Below, one piece after another: positions 1 through 5,956 of a stretch of DNA of 6,745 nucleotides. The position numbers and the translations under genes are program-made. Location: NCBI GenBank assembly GCA_937872165.1, contig CALMOR010000077.1, positions 5,346 through 12,090 of the forward strand, given 5' to 3'. Positions within the stretch are counted from its first letter, which is position 1; each line of letters begins with the position of its first letter. The DNA is from an uncultured Burkholderiales bacterium (GTDB lineage Bacteria > Pseudomonadota > Gammaproteobacteria > Burkholderiales > Burkholderiaceae_D). Under the pieces are notes generated by a model. It was not told the origin of the DNA. It ran no database searches and saw only the letters and a program-made list of their open reading frames with translations.

Positions 1-362
1 ACCCGCGACTCGTCCATGAAGCTAGCGTAGAGGTCGCCGACCTTCGTCGCGTCCGCGACGGCCGACGGGTCGCCGCCCGCCGCCTGCGTCAGCCCGTGCT
101 CGACGAGTTCGTGCAACTGGTCCTGCGTGCCTTCGTAGAGCCCGTCGAAGGCGCCGACCGTGTTGCGGTCGGCGGGGATCGGCGTCTCGGCCAGCCACTT
201 GCCTTCGAGCGCCCGATACGCGTCGTCCTGCACGCGGATGGTCGGGTCGACGGTGCCGCGGTCGATGCCCGAGATCGGTGACTGGCCGCGGGCGGTGCCG
301 CACAGCGCGAAGGCCAGCGCGCACGCGGCCGGAAGTGCACGACGGATGAAGGAACGATTCAC
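1..362 (-). CDS. M13 family zinc metallopeptidase, N-terminal part (3' end beyond left edge)
   Basis: The minus strand from the GTG at 362-360 reads 120 residues without a stop to the window edge. It opens with a Sec-type signal peptide: basic start (NRSFIRR), a hydrophobic stretch of Ala/Leu/Phe, then a likely cleavage after ARG at about residue 26. The mature part has the M13 N-terminal (neprilysin-like) pattern: QDDAYRALEGKWL at about 45-57, then IPADR, then LYASFMDESR at 111-120. The same pattern (QDDxYR...WL...IPxDR...LYASFMDE) is present in the second M13 gene of this window. The family comprises zinc peptidases with HExxH; that motif lies outside the window. GTG is chosen because no in-frame ATG exists between it and the upstream in-frame TAA. 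No strong Shine-Dalgarno is visible, so the exact start is uncertain. It is divergent from the copper ATPase gene. Family call is confident. Confidence 0.88.
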   Translation of the reverse strand, partial: MNRSFIRRALPAACALAFALCGTARGQSPISGIDRGTVDPTIRVQDDAYRALEGKWLAETPIPADRNTVGAFDGLYEGTQDQLHELVEHGLTQAAGGDPSAVADATKVGDLYASFMDESR

Positions 363-531
363 GGCAATGAGGTCCGAGCGAAAGAGGGACAGCGCATCAG
401 ATTACGCTTGGCGGCGTTCCGTTCCCCGAGCTTGCGACGAAACGCAGCGCGAGGCGACGGTCGGTGCAAGGGCACCGGTCGTCGATCGCATTCGTCGACC
501 TTCTTCGTTCCGACCACGACCCCGAGTCCCC
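363..531. other. Divergent intergenic region between M13 peptidase and copA
   Basis: About 170 bp separate the two divergent starts, so promoters for both genes should lie here. An open frame crosses it in phase with copA, but its translation is Arg-rich, low in complexity and unlike any ATPase N-terminus, so I treat it as non-coding. I see no convincing -35/-10 pair and no clear CueR-type operator. The only notable structure is the inverted repeat at 456-483. Confidence 0.6.
456..483. repeat. Imperfect inverted repeat upstream of copA (possible operator)
   Basis: GACGGTCGGTGC and GCACCGGTCGTC face each other around the spacer AAGG. Ten of twelve positions are complementary, with a perfect inner 6-bp part (CGGTGC/GCACCG). 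It lies about 50 bp before the copA start, a plausible place for a metal-responsive regulator to bind, but it does not match a CueR consensus I recognise. The operator role is inference; chance is possible in GC-rich DNA. Confidence 0.3.
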
Positions 532-2892
532 GTGAGCCCACCGCGTTCCGAGTCCGTCACCATCGCCCCGCCGCCGATCGACAAGCCGCACGTCGACCCG
601 GTCTGCGGCATGCGGGCCGCTAACGATCCCGAGAGGTCGTTCACCCATCGCGGGCACGCGTATCACTTCTGCTCGCAGGGGTGTCGCACGCGCTTCGCTT
701 CCGACCCCGAGCGGTACCTCGCGCATCCACCGCAGCCGCGCGCAGCGCGACCGCCCGCGCCGCAGCTTCCGGCGGCGGCGGGCGCGAAGGTCGAGTACAC
801 GTGCCCGATGCATCCCGAAGTGCTGCAGGACAGGCCCGGCGCCTGCCCGGTCTGCGGCATGGCGCTCGAACCGCGCATGCCGGTCGCCGGCGACGCGAGC
901 GACCCCGAACTCGACGACATGACCGGGCGACTGTGGATCGCCGCCGCGCTGACCGTGCCGCTGTGGGCGATCGCGATGGGGCCGATGCTGGTCGGGCATG
1001 CGATGGTCGCGGGCGGATGGCTGCCGTGGTTCGAAGCCGCGCTCGCGACACCGGTCGTGCTGTATTGCGGCCGGCCGTTCTTCGAGCGGGCATGGGTCTC
1101 GTTCCGGACGCTGCGACTCAACATGTTCAGCCTGATCGGTCTCGGGACCAGCGCGTCTTGGTTGTTCAGCGTCGCGGCCCTCTGCTTCCCCTGGTTGCTG
1201 CCCGAAGCCTTCCGCGACGACGGCCACGTGCCGCTCTACTTCGAGGCCGCGGCAGGGATCGTCACGCTGGTGCTGGTCGGCCAGGTGCTCGAGCTGCGCG
1301 CACGAGCGCGGACCGGCGGCGCGATCCGCGCGCTGCTCGGCCTCGCGCCCGCCATCGCCCGACGCATCGACGCGTCGGGGCACGACGTCGAGGTGGCGCT
1401 GGCCGAGGTCGCGGTCGGCGACCGGCTGCGCGTGCGGCCCGGCGACAAGGTCCCGGTCGACGGCACGATCGAGGCTGGCCGCACGTCGCTCGACGAGGCG
1501 CTCGTCACCGGAGAGTCGCTGCCGGTCGAGAAGGGCGAAGGCGATCGCGTCGTCGCCGGCACGCTGAACCAGGGCACGGGCATCGTGATGCGCGCGGACC
1601 GGGTCGGCTCCGACACGCTGCTCGCCCGCATCGCGCTCCTCGTCGCGGACGCGGGCCGCTCGCGCGCGCCGATCCAGAAGCTCGCCGACCGCGTGGCCGG
1701 CTGGTTCGTGCCGCTCGTGATCGCGGTCGCGCTCGTCGCCGCGCTCGCGTGGACGATCCTCGGACCGGCACCCGCGTTCCCGCACGCGCTGGTCGCGGCG
1801 GTCTCGGTGCTGATCATCGCGTGCCCGTGCGCGCTCGGCCTCGCGACGCCGATCTCGGTGACGGTCGCGGTCGGCCGCGGCGCCCGCGACGGCGTGCTGA
1901 TCAAGGACGCCGAGGCGCTCGAACGATTCGCCCACGTCGATACCCTGGTCGTCGACAAGACCGGGACGCTGACCACCGGCAGGGCGACGGTCTCGCGCAT
2001 CGCGCCCACCGCAGGACACGACGAGGTCGAGGTGCTGCGTCTCGTCGCCGGCCTCGAGCAGGGAAGCGCCCATCCGCTCGCGGCCGCCGTCGTGCGGGCC
2101 GCGAAGGACCGCGGACTGCGGCTCGTCGAGGCGCGCGAGACCGCGGCGGTCGCGGGGCTCGGCGTCACCGGGATCGTCGATGGCCGAAGGGTCGTCGCCG
2201 GCAATGCCGCGCTCTGCGAGCGCGAGCGCATCGCGATCGACGGCCTCGCCGCGCGGGCCGACGTGTTGCGCGCGTCCGGTGCGACGGCGCTCTTCGTCGC
2301 AGTCGACGGACGCGCGGCGGCGGTGGTCGGCGTCGTCGATCCCGTCAAGGCGTCGACGCGACAGGCGCTGCAGGACCTGAAGGACGCCGGCCTCGCCGTC
2401 GTGATGCTGACCGGCGACCATCCGGCCACCGCGAAGGCGGTCGCGTCGCAGCTCGGCATCGACCGCTTCGAAGCCGGCGTCGATCCGGAAGGCAAGCAGG
2501 CCTTCGTGCGCAGGCTGCAGGCCGAGGGCCATGCGGTCGCGATGGCCGGCGACGGCGTCAACGATGCGCCGGCCCTGGCCGCGGCCGAGGTCGGCATCGC
2601 GATGGGCGACGGGACCGAGGTCGCGATGGAGAGCGCGCGCATCGTGTTGATCCGCGGCGACCTCGCCGACCTCGTCAAGGCGCGTCGGCTGTCGCACGCG
2701 GCGCTGGCGAACATCCGGCAGAACCTCTTCTTCGCGTTCGTCTACAACGCGCTCGGCGTACCGGTCGCCGCGGGCGTCCTCTATCCGCTCTTCGGCGTCG
2801 TGCTCGGGCCGACGTTCGCGGCGGCCGCGATGAGCCTGAGCTCGGTGTCGGTCATCACCAACGCGCTGCGTCTTCGGAACACCGAGCTCTGA
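532..2892 (+). CDS. copA: Copper(I)-exporting P1B-type ATPase with YHS and heavy-metal-binding N-terminal modules
   Basis: Inner-membrane pump using ATP to move Cu(I) (possibly Ag(I)) out of the cytoplasm; 786 residues from GTG at 532. N-terminus: a YHS domain (DPVCGM, C25; HFCSQGC, C47 and C51), then a heavy-metal-binding module (YTCPMHP, C91; CPVCGM, C105 and C108). No classical HMA GMxCxxC domain is present. Eight membrane segments are expected, four before the actuator loop (about 134-256), two around 391-440 and two at 727-775. Catalytic motifs are complete: TGES 326-329, CPC 431-433 in TM6, phosphorylated Asp in DKTGT at D475, HP 514-515, TGD 627-629, GDGVNDAP 673-680. YN at 738-739 in TM7 and MSLSS at 767-771 in TM8 fit the P1B-1 copper class. 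The start is uncertain: in-frame ATGs at 160 and 367 would add unlikely sequence or overlap the divergent peptidase gene; GTG gives a short lead into YHS with only a weak GAG as RBS. Confidence 0.93.
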   Translation: MSPPRSESVTIAPPPIDKPHVDPVCGMRAANDPERSFTHRGHAYHFCSQGCRTRFASDPERYLAHPPQPRAARPPAPQLPAAAGAKVEYTCPMHPEVLQDRPGACPVCGMALEPRMPVAGDASDPELDDMTGRLWIAAALTVPLWAIAMGPMLVGHAMVAGGWLPWFEAALATPVVLYCGRPFFERAWVSFRTLRLNMFSLIGLGTSASWLFSVAALCFPWLLPEAFRDDGHVPLYFEAAAGIVTLVLVGQVLELRARARTGGAIRALLGLAPAIARRIDASGHDVEVALAEVAVGDRLRVRPGDKVPVDGTIEAGRTSLDEALVTGESLPVEKGEGDRVVAGTLNQGTGIVMRADRVGSDTLLARIALLVADAGRSRAPIQKLADRVAGWFVPLVIAVALVAALAWTILGPAPAFPHALVAAVSVLIIACPCALGLATPISVTVAVGRGARDGVLIKDAEALERFAHVDTLVVDKTGTLTTGRATVSRIAPTAGHDEVEVLRLVAGLEQGSAHPLAAAVVRAAKDRGLRLVEARETAAVAGLGVTGIVDGRRVVAGNAALCERERIAIDGLAARADVLRASGATALFVAVDGRAAAVVGVVDPVKASTRQALQDLKDAGLAVVMLTGDHPATAKAVASQLGIDRFEAGVDPEGKQAFVRRLQAEGHAVAMAGDGVNDAPALAAAEVGIAMGDGTEVAMESARIVLIRGDLADLVKARRLSHAALANIRQNLFFAFVYNALGVPVAAGVLYPLFGVVLGPTFAAAAMSLSSVSVITNALRLRNTEL

Positions 2893-3019
2893 CGGCGCGT
2901 GTCCCGCGGCCTCGCCGCCCCGCGCAGGAGCGACCGACCTCCACGGCGCCGTGGCCGGACCCGATCCCACCCGGCATCGCGATCGACGGGACCCGCAACG
3001 ATGAGCGCGGGTACGCCGT
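2893..3019. other. Convergent intergenic region between copA and the M13 peptidase
   Basis: This 127-bp gap separates the 3' ends of two convergent genes. It holds a perfect palindrome (2941-2954) and a 6-bp stem with a 10-nt loop (ACCCGC 2991-2996, GCGGGT 3007-3012). The latter lies just past the original stop of the peptidase frame when read on the minus strand. Neither is followed by a T-run on either strand, so I cannot call a standard intrinsic terminator. No coding potential is seen. Confidence 0.5.
2941..2954. repeat. Perfect 14-bp palindrome (CCACGGCGCCGTGG)
   Basis: A perfect dyad of two 7-nt arms with no spacer, about 50 bp after the copA stop and between convergent genes. In RNA it could form a 5-bp stem with a GCGC loop. 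It could help end transcripts from both sides, but the lack of a T-tract makes that uncertain. Confidence 0.35.
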
Positions 3020-3187
3020 CTACCAGATCGTCACGCGCTGCCCGGGCGCGAGATACATGCCGTCGCCCGGCTTGACGTCGAACGCCTCGTAGAACGGTGA
3101 CTGGTTGCGCAGCGTGCCGTTGGCCCGGTACTCGCCCGGCGAGTGCGGGTCCCACTTGATCTGCCGGATCAGCGCGGGCTCGCGCCT
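3020..3187 (-). pseudogene. Detached C-terminal coding remnant of the M13 peptidase, downstream of an in-frame TAG
   Basis: Reading on in the same frame past the TAG at 3190-3188 gives 55 further residues before a second stop at 3022-3020. These are plainly the M13 C-terminus: WDPHSPGEYR, then FYEAFDVKPGD, ending in RVTIW. In neprilysin the matching block (DVHSPGNFR) supplies His711 and Arg717, which stabilise the transition state and bind substrate; here they would be residues 640 and 646 of an uninterrupted protein. The segment has no start codon context of its own and is translated only by readthrough or if the TAG is a sequence error. Confidence 0.85.
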
Positions 3188-5062
3188 CTAGTTGCGCCAG
3201 ATCGTCGCGAAGCCGATGTAGAAGCGCTGGTCGCCGGTCGTGCCGTTGATGACCGGCGCGGGCTTGCCCGCGAGCGACAGGTGGTAGGCCTTGTAGGCGA
3301 TGGCGATGCCCGAGTTGTCGCCGATGTTCTCGCCGAGCGTCAACGCGCCGTTGACGTGATAGCCCGGCACCGGCTCGAACGCGTCGTACTGCGCGACGAG
3401 CGTCCGCGTCTTCGATTCGAAGCGGTCGCGGTCGTCCTTGGTCCACCAGTTGCGCAGGCGACCGTCGCCGTCCGACTGGCTGCCGCTGTCGTCGAAGCCG
3501 TGGCTGATCTCGTGCCCGATGACCGCGCCGATCGCGCCGTAGTTGGTCGCGTCGTCGGCCCTGATGTCGAAGAACGGCGGCTGCAGGATGGCCGCGGGGA
3601 ACACGATCTCGTTGCGATTGCGGTTGTAATACGCGTTGACGGTCTGCGGCGTCATGCCCCACTCGGTCCGGTCGATCGGCTTGCCGAGCTTGGCGTTGTT
3701 GCGGTTGTACTCGAAGCGCCGTGCGCGCATGACGTTGCCGAGCAGGTCGTCCTGGCGCACCGTCAGCGCCGAATAGTCGCGCCACTTCGACGGATAGGCG
3801 ATCTTCGGATCGAACTTCGACAGCTTGTCCTGGGCCTCCTTCTTGGTCGCGGGTCCCATCCAGTCGAGGCCGTCGATGCTCTGCTTGTAGGCGGCGAGGA
3901 TGTTGCGGACCATCTCGTCCATGCGCGCCTTCCTGTCGGCCGGGAAATACCGGGCGACATAGAGCTTGCCGAGTCCCTGGCCCATCGATGCCTCGACCAT
4001 GTACACGCCCCGCTTCCAGCGCGGCAGGTCGACCGGCGTGCCGGCGAGCACGCCGCCGTCGAACGCGAAGTCCTCGTCGACGAAGGCCTTCGACAGATAG
4101 GGCGCCGTCGACGACACGACGTGGTACTTGAAGTAGGCCTTCCAGGCCTCGAGCGGCGTCGATTCGACGATCTTCGCGAAGCCTTCGAGGTAGGCCGGTT
4201 GCGCGACGCTCACCGCGTCGACCTTGCCGGCGATGTGCGCGCCCTGCAGCCACGGCTTCCACGCGTAGCCCGGCGTCAGCGTGTCGAGCTGCGCGACCGG
4301 GACCTTGTTGTAGGTCTTGACCGGATCCCGGTTCTCGACCCGTGTGCGCTGCACGCGTGCGATCGCGGTCTCGAGCGCCAGCACCTGCGCCGCGGCCGCA
4401 TCCGCATCGGCCACGCCGGCGAGCGTCAGCATCCTCGACACGTGCACGGCGTACTTGTCGCGCGTGTCCTTCAGCCGCGCGTCGTCGTCCTTCAGGTAGT
4501 AGTCGCGATCCGGCAGGCCGAGGCCGCTCTGGTACACGGTCGGGATGTAGCGGGTCGGGTCCTTCGCGTCCTGGCCGATGCCGACGAAGTAGGGCGCGGT
4601 GATGCCGACCTCGTTGAACTGCGCGATGACGGCGGGCAACTCGCGCTTCGAGCGGATCGCCTCGATCGCCTTCAGCTGCGGTGCGATCGGCCTGGCGCCG
4701 AGCGTCTCGAGGCGGCCCTCGTCCATGAAGCTCGCGTACAGCGCGGCGATCTTCTTCTGGTCGGCCGTGCCCTTCGGCGTCGCGGCCTCGGCCTCGTCGA
4801 CGACGACCTTCAGCTGCGTCACCGCCTCGTCGCGCAATTCCGCGAACGAGCCCCAGGTCGCGCGGTCGTCGGGGATCTCGGCCGTCGCGAGCCACTGGGC
4901 GTTGACGTAGCGATAGATGTCGTCCTGCGGCGTTACCGGTTTCGGCGCGACCGGTGCGGTGGCGACGGGAGTCTTGGGCGTGGTGTCGGCGCAGGCCGAG
5001 AGACCGAGGACGAGGACGCAGCCGATGGCCAGGGCCGCGAAGCGACGAGCCTGTCGTGACAT
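3188..5062 (-). CDS. M13 family zinc metallopeptidase lipoprotein, prematurely terminated by an amber codon
   Basis: An envelope endopeptidase of the neprilysin/PepO family, 624 residues as read. The N-terminus is a lipoprotein signal with lipobox LSAC (C24), Ala at +2 and Asp at +3, suggesting a periplasm-facing lipoprotein. The M13 N-terminal domain follows (QDDIYRYVNAQWL, IPDDR, LYASFMDEGR). The catalytic domain shows NAYYN (N476-A477, substrate binding), NEIVFPAAILQPPFFD, zinc site HEISH (H517, E518, H521) and GENIGDN (third zinc ligand E578; D582). The frame then stops at TAG right after FATIWRN. Normal M13 proteins continue about 55 residues, and those codons are intact downstream, so a single point change (such as AAG to TAG) would explain it. 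The product as read lacks the catalytic His and Arg. Start at 5062 is chosen for the good RBS and signal peptide; an ATG at 5113 adds 17 non-conserved residues. It lies 69 bp downstream of the manganese exporter gene, possibly in one operon. Annotation as a pseudogene over 3020-5062 is equally defensible. Confidence 0.9.
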   Translation of the reverse strand: MSRQARRFAALAIGCVLVLGLSACADTTPKTPVATAPVAPKPVTPQDDIYRYVNAQWLATAEIPDDRATWGSFAELRDEAVTQLKVVVDEAEAATPKGTADQKKIAALYASFMDEGRLETLGARPIAPQLKAIEAIRSKRELPAVIAQFNEVGITAPYFVGIGQDAKDPTRYIPTVYQSGLGLPDRDYYLKDDDARLKDTRDKYAVHVSRMLTLAGVADADAAAAQVLALETAIARVQRTRVENRDPVKTYNKVPVAQLDTLTPGYAWKPWLQGAHIAGKVDAVSVAQPAYLEGFAKIVESTPLEAWKAYFKYHVVSSTAPYLSKAFVDEDFAFDGGVLAGTPVDLPRWKRGVYMVEASMGQGLGKLYVARYFPADRKARMDEMVRNILAAYKQSIDGLDWMGPATKKEAQDKLSKFDPKIAYPSKWRDYSALTVRQDDLLGNVMRARRFEYNRNNAKLGKPIDRTEWGMTPQTVNAYYNRNRNEIVFPAAILQPPFFDIRADDATNYGAIGAVIGHEISHGFDDSGSQSDGDGRLRNWWTKDDRDRFESKTRTLVAQYDAFEPVPGYHVNGALTLGENIGDNSGIAIAYKAYHLSLAGKPAPVINGTTGDQRFYIGFATIWRN

Positions 5063-5068
5063 GGGGAT

Positions 5069-5074
5069 TCCTTT
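5069..5074 (-). promoter_or_regulatory. Ribosome-binding site of the M13 lipoprotein gene
   Basis: On the minus strand AAAGGA sits 6 nt before the ATG at 5062. This is the best Shine-Dalgarno match in the window and decides the start in favour of the Met that opens the lipoprotein signal, rather than the in-frame ATG at 5113. Confidence 0.7.
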
Positions 5075-5131
5075 GAAGATCGTGGATGCGGACGACCGCG
5101 AACGATACTGCAAGCGGGACGGAGCAGGACG

Positions 5132-5695
5132 CTAGATGGCCAGTCCGAACAGCGTCGCGATCCCGAGCCCGGCGAAAAGGAAGGCCGCGACGACGCGGAC
5201 CGCGCGCAGCGGGATGCGATCGGCGAAGCGCTGCGCGACGAATACGGCGGGCACGTCCGCGACCAGCATGCCGACGGTCGTGCCGCTGACCACCGCGAAG
5301 AGATCGGAGAAGCGCGCCGCGAGCGCCACCGTCGCGAGCTGCGTCTTGTCGCCCATCTCGGCGACGAAGAACGCGACGACCGTGACCATGAACACGCCGG
5401 CATTGCCGCGCGTCTTCGGCGCCTCGTCGAGCCGGTCGGGGACGAGGGCCCACGCGCCGATCACGAGGAAGGCGAGGCCGGCGATCCAGCGCAGCGTCGA
5501 CGGCGCCAGGCGCGCGGCGACCCACACGCCGACGACACCGGCGAGCGCATGGTTGACGAGCGTCGCGGCGAGGATGCCGGCCACGATCGGGACCGGCTTC
5601 CTGAAGCGCGCCGAGAGCAGCAGCGTCAGCAACTGCGTCTTGTCGCCGATCTCGCCGATGGCGACGACGGCCGCGGAGATGAGGAAGGCTTCCAT
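5132..5695 (-). CDS. TMEM165/GDT1 (UPF0016) family manganese exporter, MneA-like
   Basis: A 187-residue inner-membrane protein of six predicted helices made of two related halves. Each half carries the family signature ExGDKTQ: E15-Q21 (EIGDKTQ) in the first and E113-Q119 (EMGDKTQ) in the second. These acidic residues form the cation path in this family. Bacterial members such as Vibrio MneA export Mn(II), and plant and yeast relatives move Mn/Ca. The manganese riboswitch in the leader supports Mn(II) as substrate. The start MEAFLIS at 5695 matches the usual family N-terminus. In-frame ATGs farther upstream (5761, 5908) would translate the riboswitch and add non-conserved sequence. The start has only a weak GGA as RBS, lying in a sequence that can pair with the leader. 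The M13 lipoprotein gene follows after 69 bp on the same strand. Full length with no defects seen. Confidence 0.93.
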   Translation of the reverse strand: MEAFLISAAVVAIGEIGDKTQLLTLLLSARFRKPVPIVAGILAATLVNHALAGVVGVWVAARLAPSTLRWIAGLAFLVIGAWALVPDRLDEAPKTRGNAGVFMVTVVAFFVAEMGDKTQLATVALAARFSDLFAVVSGTTVGMLVADVPAVFVAQRFADRIPLRAVRVVAAFLFAGLGIATLFGLAI

Positions 5696-5697
5696 GG

Positions 5698-5807
5698 GAT
5701 CCGGCCGGGCGAGGGACGTGACGCAACGATGCGGCCCGTGCCCGGCAAGGGCAGGAAGCATCGTCGGTCTCGCCAGACACCATCGCCGAGCGCGCCACGG
5801 CCGGATC
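5698..5807 (-). promoter_or_regulatory. Likely expression platform: anti-Shine-Dalgarno pairing in the exporter leader
   Basis: On the minus strand GATCCGGCCG (5807-5798), inside the aptamer, is a perfect 10-nt reverse complement of CGGCCGGATC (5707-5698), which covers the ribosome-binding region ending 2 nt before the ATG at 5695. The upstream element begins inside one arm of the aptamer hairpin CTCGGCAGA/TCTGGCGAG. Aptamer folding upon Mn(II) binding could therefore compete with sequestration. No U-run suggests an intrinsic terminator, so translational control is the simplest reading. The pairing is visible; the mechanism is inference. Confidence 0.5.
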
Positions 5808-5892
5808 TGCCGAGTATGTTGACGCGCTCCTCCGGCCATCGCGGCGGCACGTGCGTCGTGCCGCGGGCCCAAGAGGCTACTCCCCGAGGAAG
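5759..5892 (-). promoter_or_regulatory. yybP-ykoY manganese riboswitch aptamer
   Basis: The minus-strand leader of the exporter gene contains the conserved blocks of this Mn(II)-sensing class in order: GGGGAGTAGCC (from 5885), GTCAACATACTCGG (5823-5810) and TGGCGAGACC (about 5775-5766). The first two match the metal-binding loops. The 3' block closes the base stem, where TCGG before GGAGTAG pairs with CCGA after GAGA. Between the loops is a stable hairpin, GCGGCAC (5864-5858) with GTGCCGC (5850-5844). A second hairpin follows the second loop: CTCG and CAGA pair with TCTG and CGAG. In this class Mn(II) binding turns on manganese exporters such as MntP and UPF0016 proteins, matching the gene downstream. 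Boundaries are approximate. Confidence 0.92.
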
Positions 5893-5898
5893 GCGCGG

Positions 5899-5927
5899 AG
5901 TATAGCAACGCGCGGCAGGTCCGTCAG
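5899..5927 (-). promoter_or_regulatory. Sigma70-like promoter for the riboswitch/exporter transcript
   Basis: On the minus strand CTGACG (5927-5922) and TATACT (5904-5899) are separated by 17 nt. The -10 matches five of six consensus bases and the -35 matches four. A transcript starting near 5892 would begin just ahead of the aptamer, as expected. The -35 falls in the loop of the inverted repeat 5911-5935. Confidence 0.6.
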
Positions 5928-5935
5928 CTGCCGCG
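5911..5935. repeat. Perfect 8-bp inverted repeat in the divergent promoter region
   Basis: CGCGGCAG (5911-5918) and CTGCCGCG (5928-5935) are exact reverse complements around a 9-nt spacer. The dyad overlaps the -35 of the exporter promoter and ends 21 bp before the start of the divergent substrate-binding protein gene. It could be an operator for either gene or a hairpin in the leader of the plus-strand gene. I do not recognise a matching regulator. Confidence 0.45.
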
Positions 5936-5945
5936 GGCTTCGGTT

Positions 5946-5949
5946 AAGG
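5946..5949 (+). promoter_or_regulatory. Ribosome-binding site of the substrate-binding protein gene
   Basis: AAGG lies 7 nt before the ATG at 5957, supporting that start. No good plus-strand promoter could be identified in the short divergent region; a TATAGC at 5901-5906 has no matching -35. Confidence 0.5.
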
Positions 5950-5956
5950 TTGCGCG

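Noticed and set aside
22..340. Small minus-strand open frames with ATG starts near the left edge
   Set aside because: They are in different phases from the GTG-started M13 frame, which alone shows a signal peptide and family motifs.
160..531. Extending the copper ATPase to the in-frame ATGs at 160 or 367
   Set aside because: The 160 start would overlap the divergent M13 gene by about 200 bp. Both extensions add Arg/Ser-rich sequence with no ATPase similarity.
397..2970. 857-residue minus-strand open frame opposite copA
   Set aside because: Arg/Asp/His-rich shadow translation typical of GC-rich antisense frames; the plus strand carries a complete motif-rich ATPase.
2893..3019. Intrinsic terminator between the convergent genes
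   Set aside because: The small stems present are not followed by T-runs on either strand.
681..3092. 803-residue plus-strand open frame in another phase of copA
   Set aside because: Extremely Arg-rich low-complexity product with no domain; out-of-phase shadow of copA.
3143..5059. 638-residue plus-strand open frame antisense to the M13 peptidase
   Set aside because: Val/Arg/Asp-rich mirror of a GC-rich gene; no start context, no motifs.
5063..5113. M13 lipoprotein start at the ATG at 5113
   Set aside because: Adds 17 residues ahead of the lipoprotein signal and ignores the good RBS (AAAGGA) before the ATG at 5062.
2781..5798. 1005-residue minus-strand open frame spanning the exporter and peptidase genes
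   Set aside because: Arg/Gly-rich shadow frame; crosses two genes with recognisable families in other phases.
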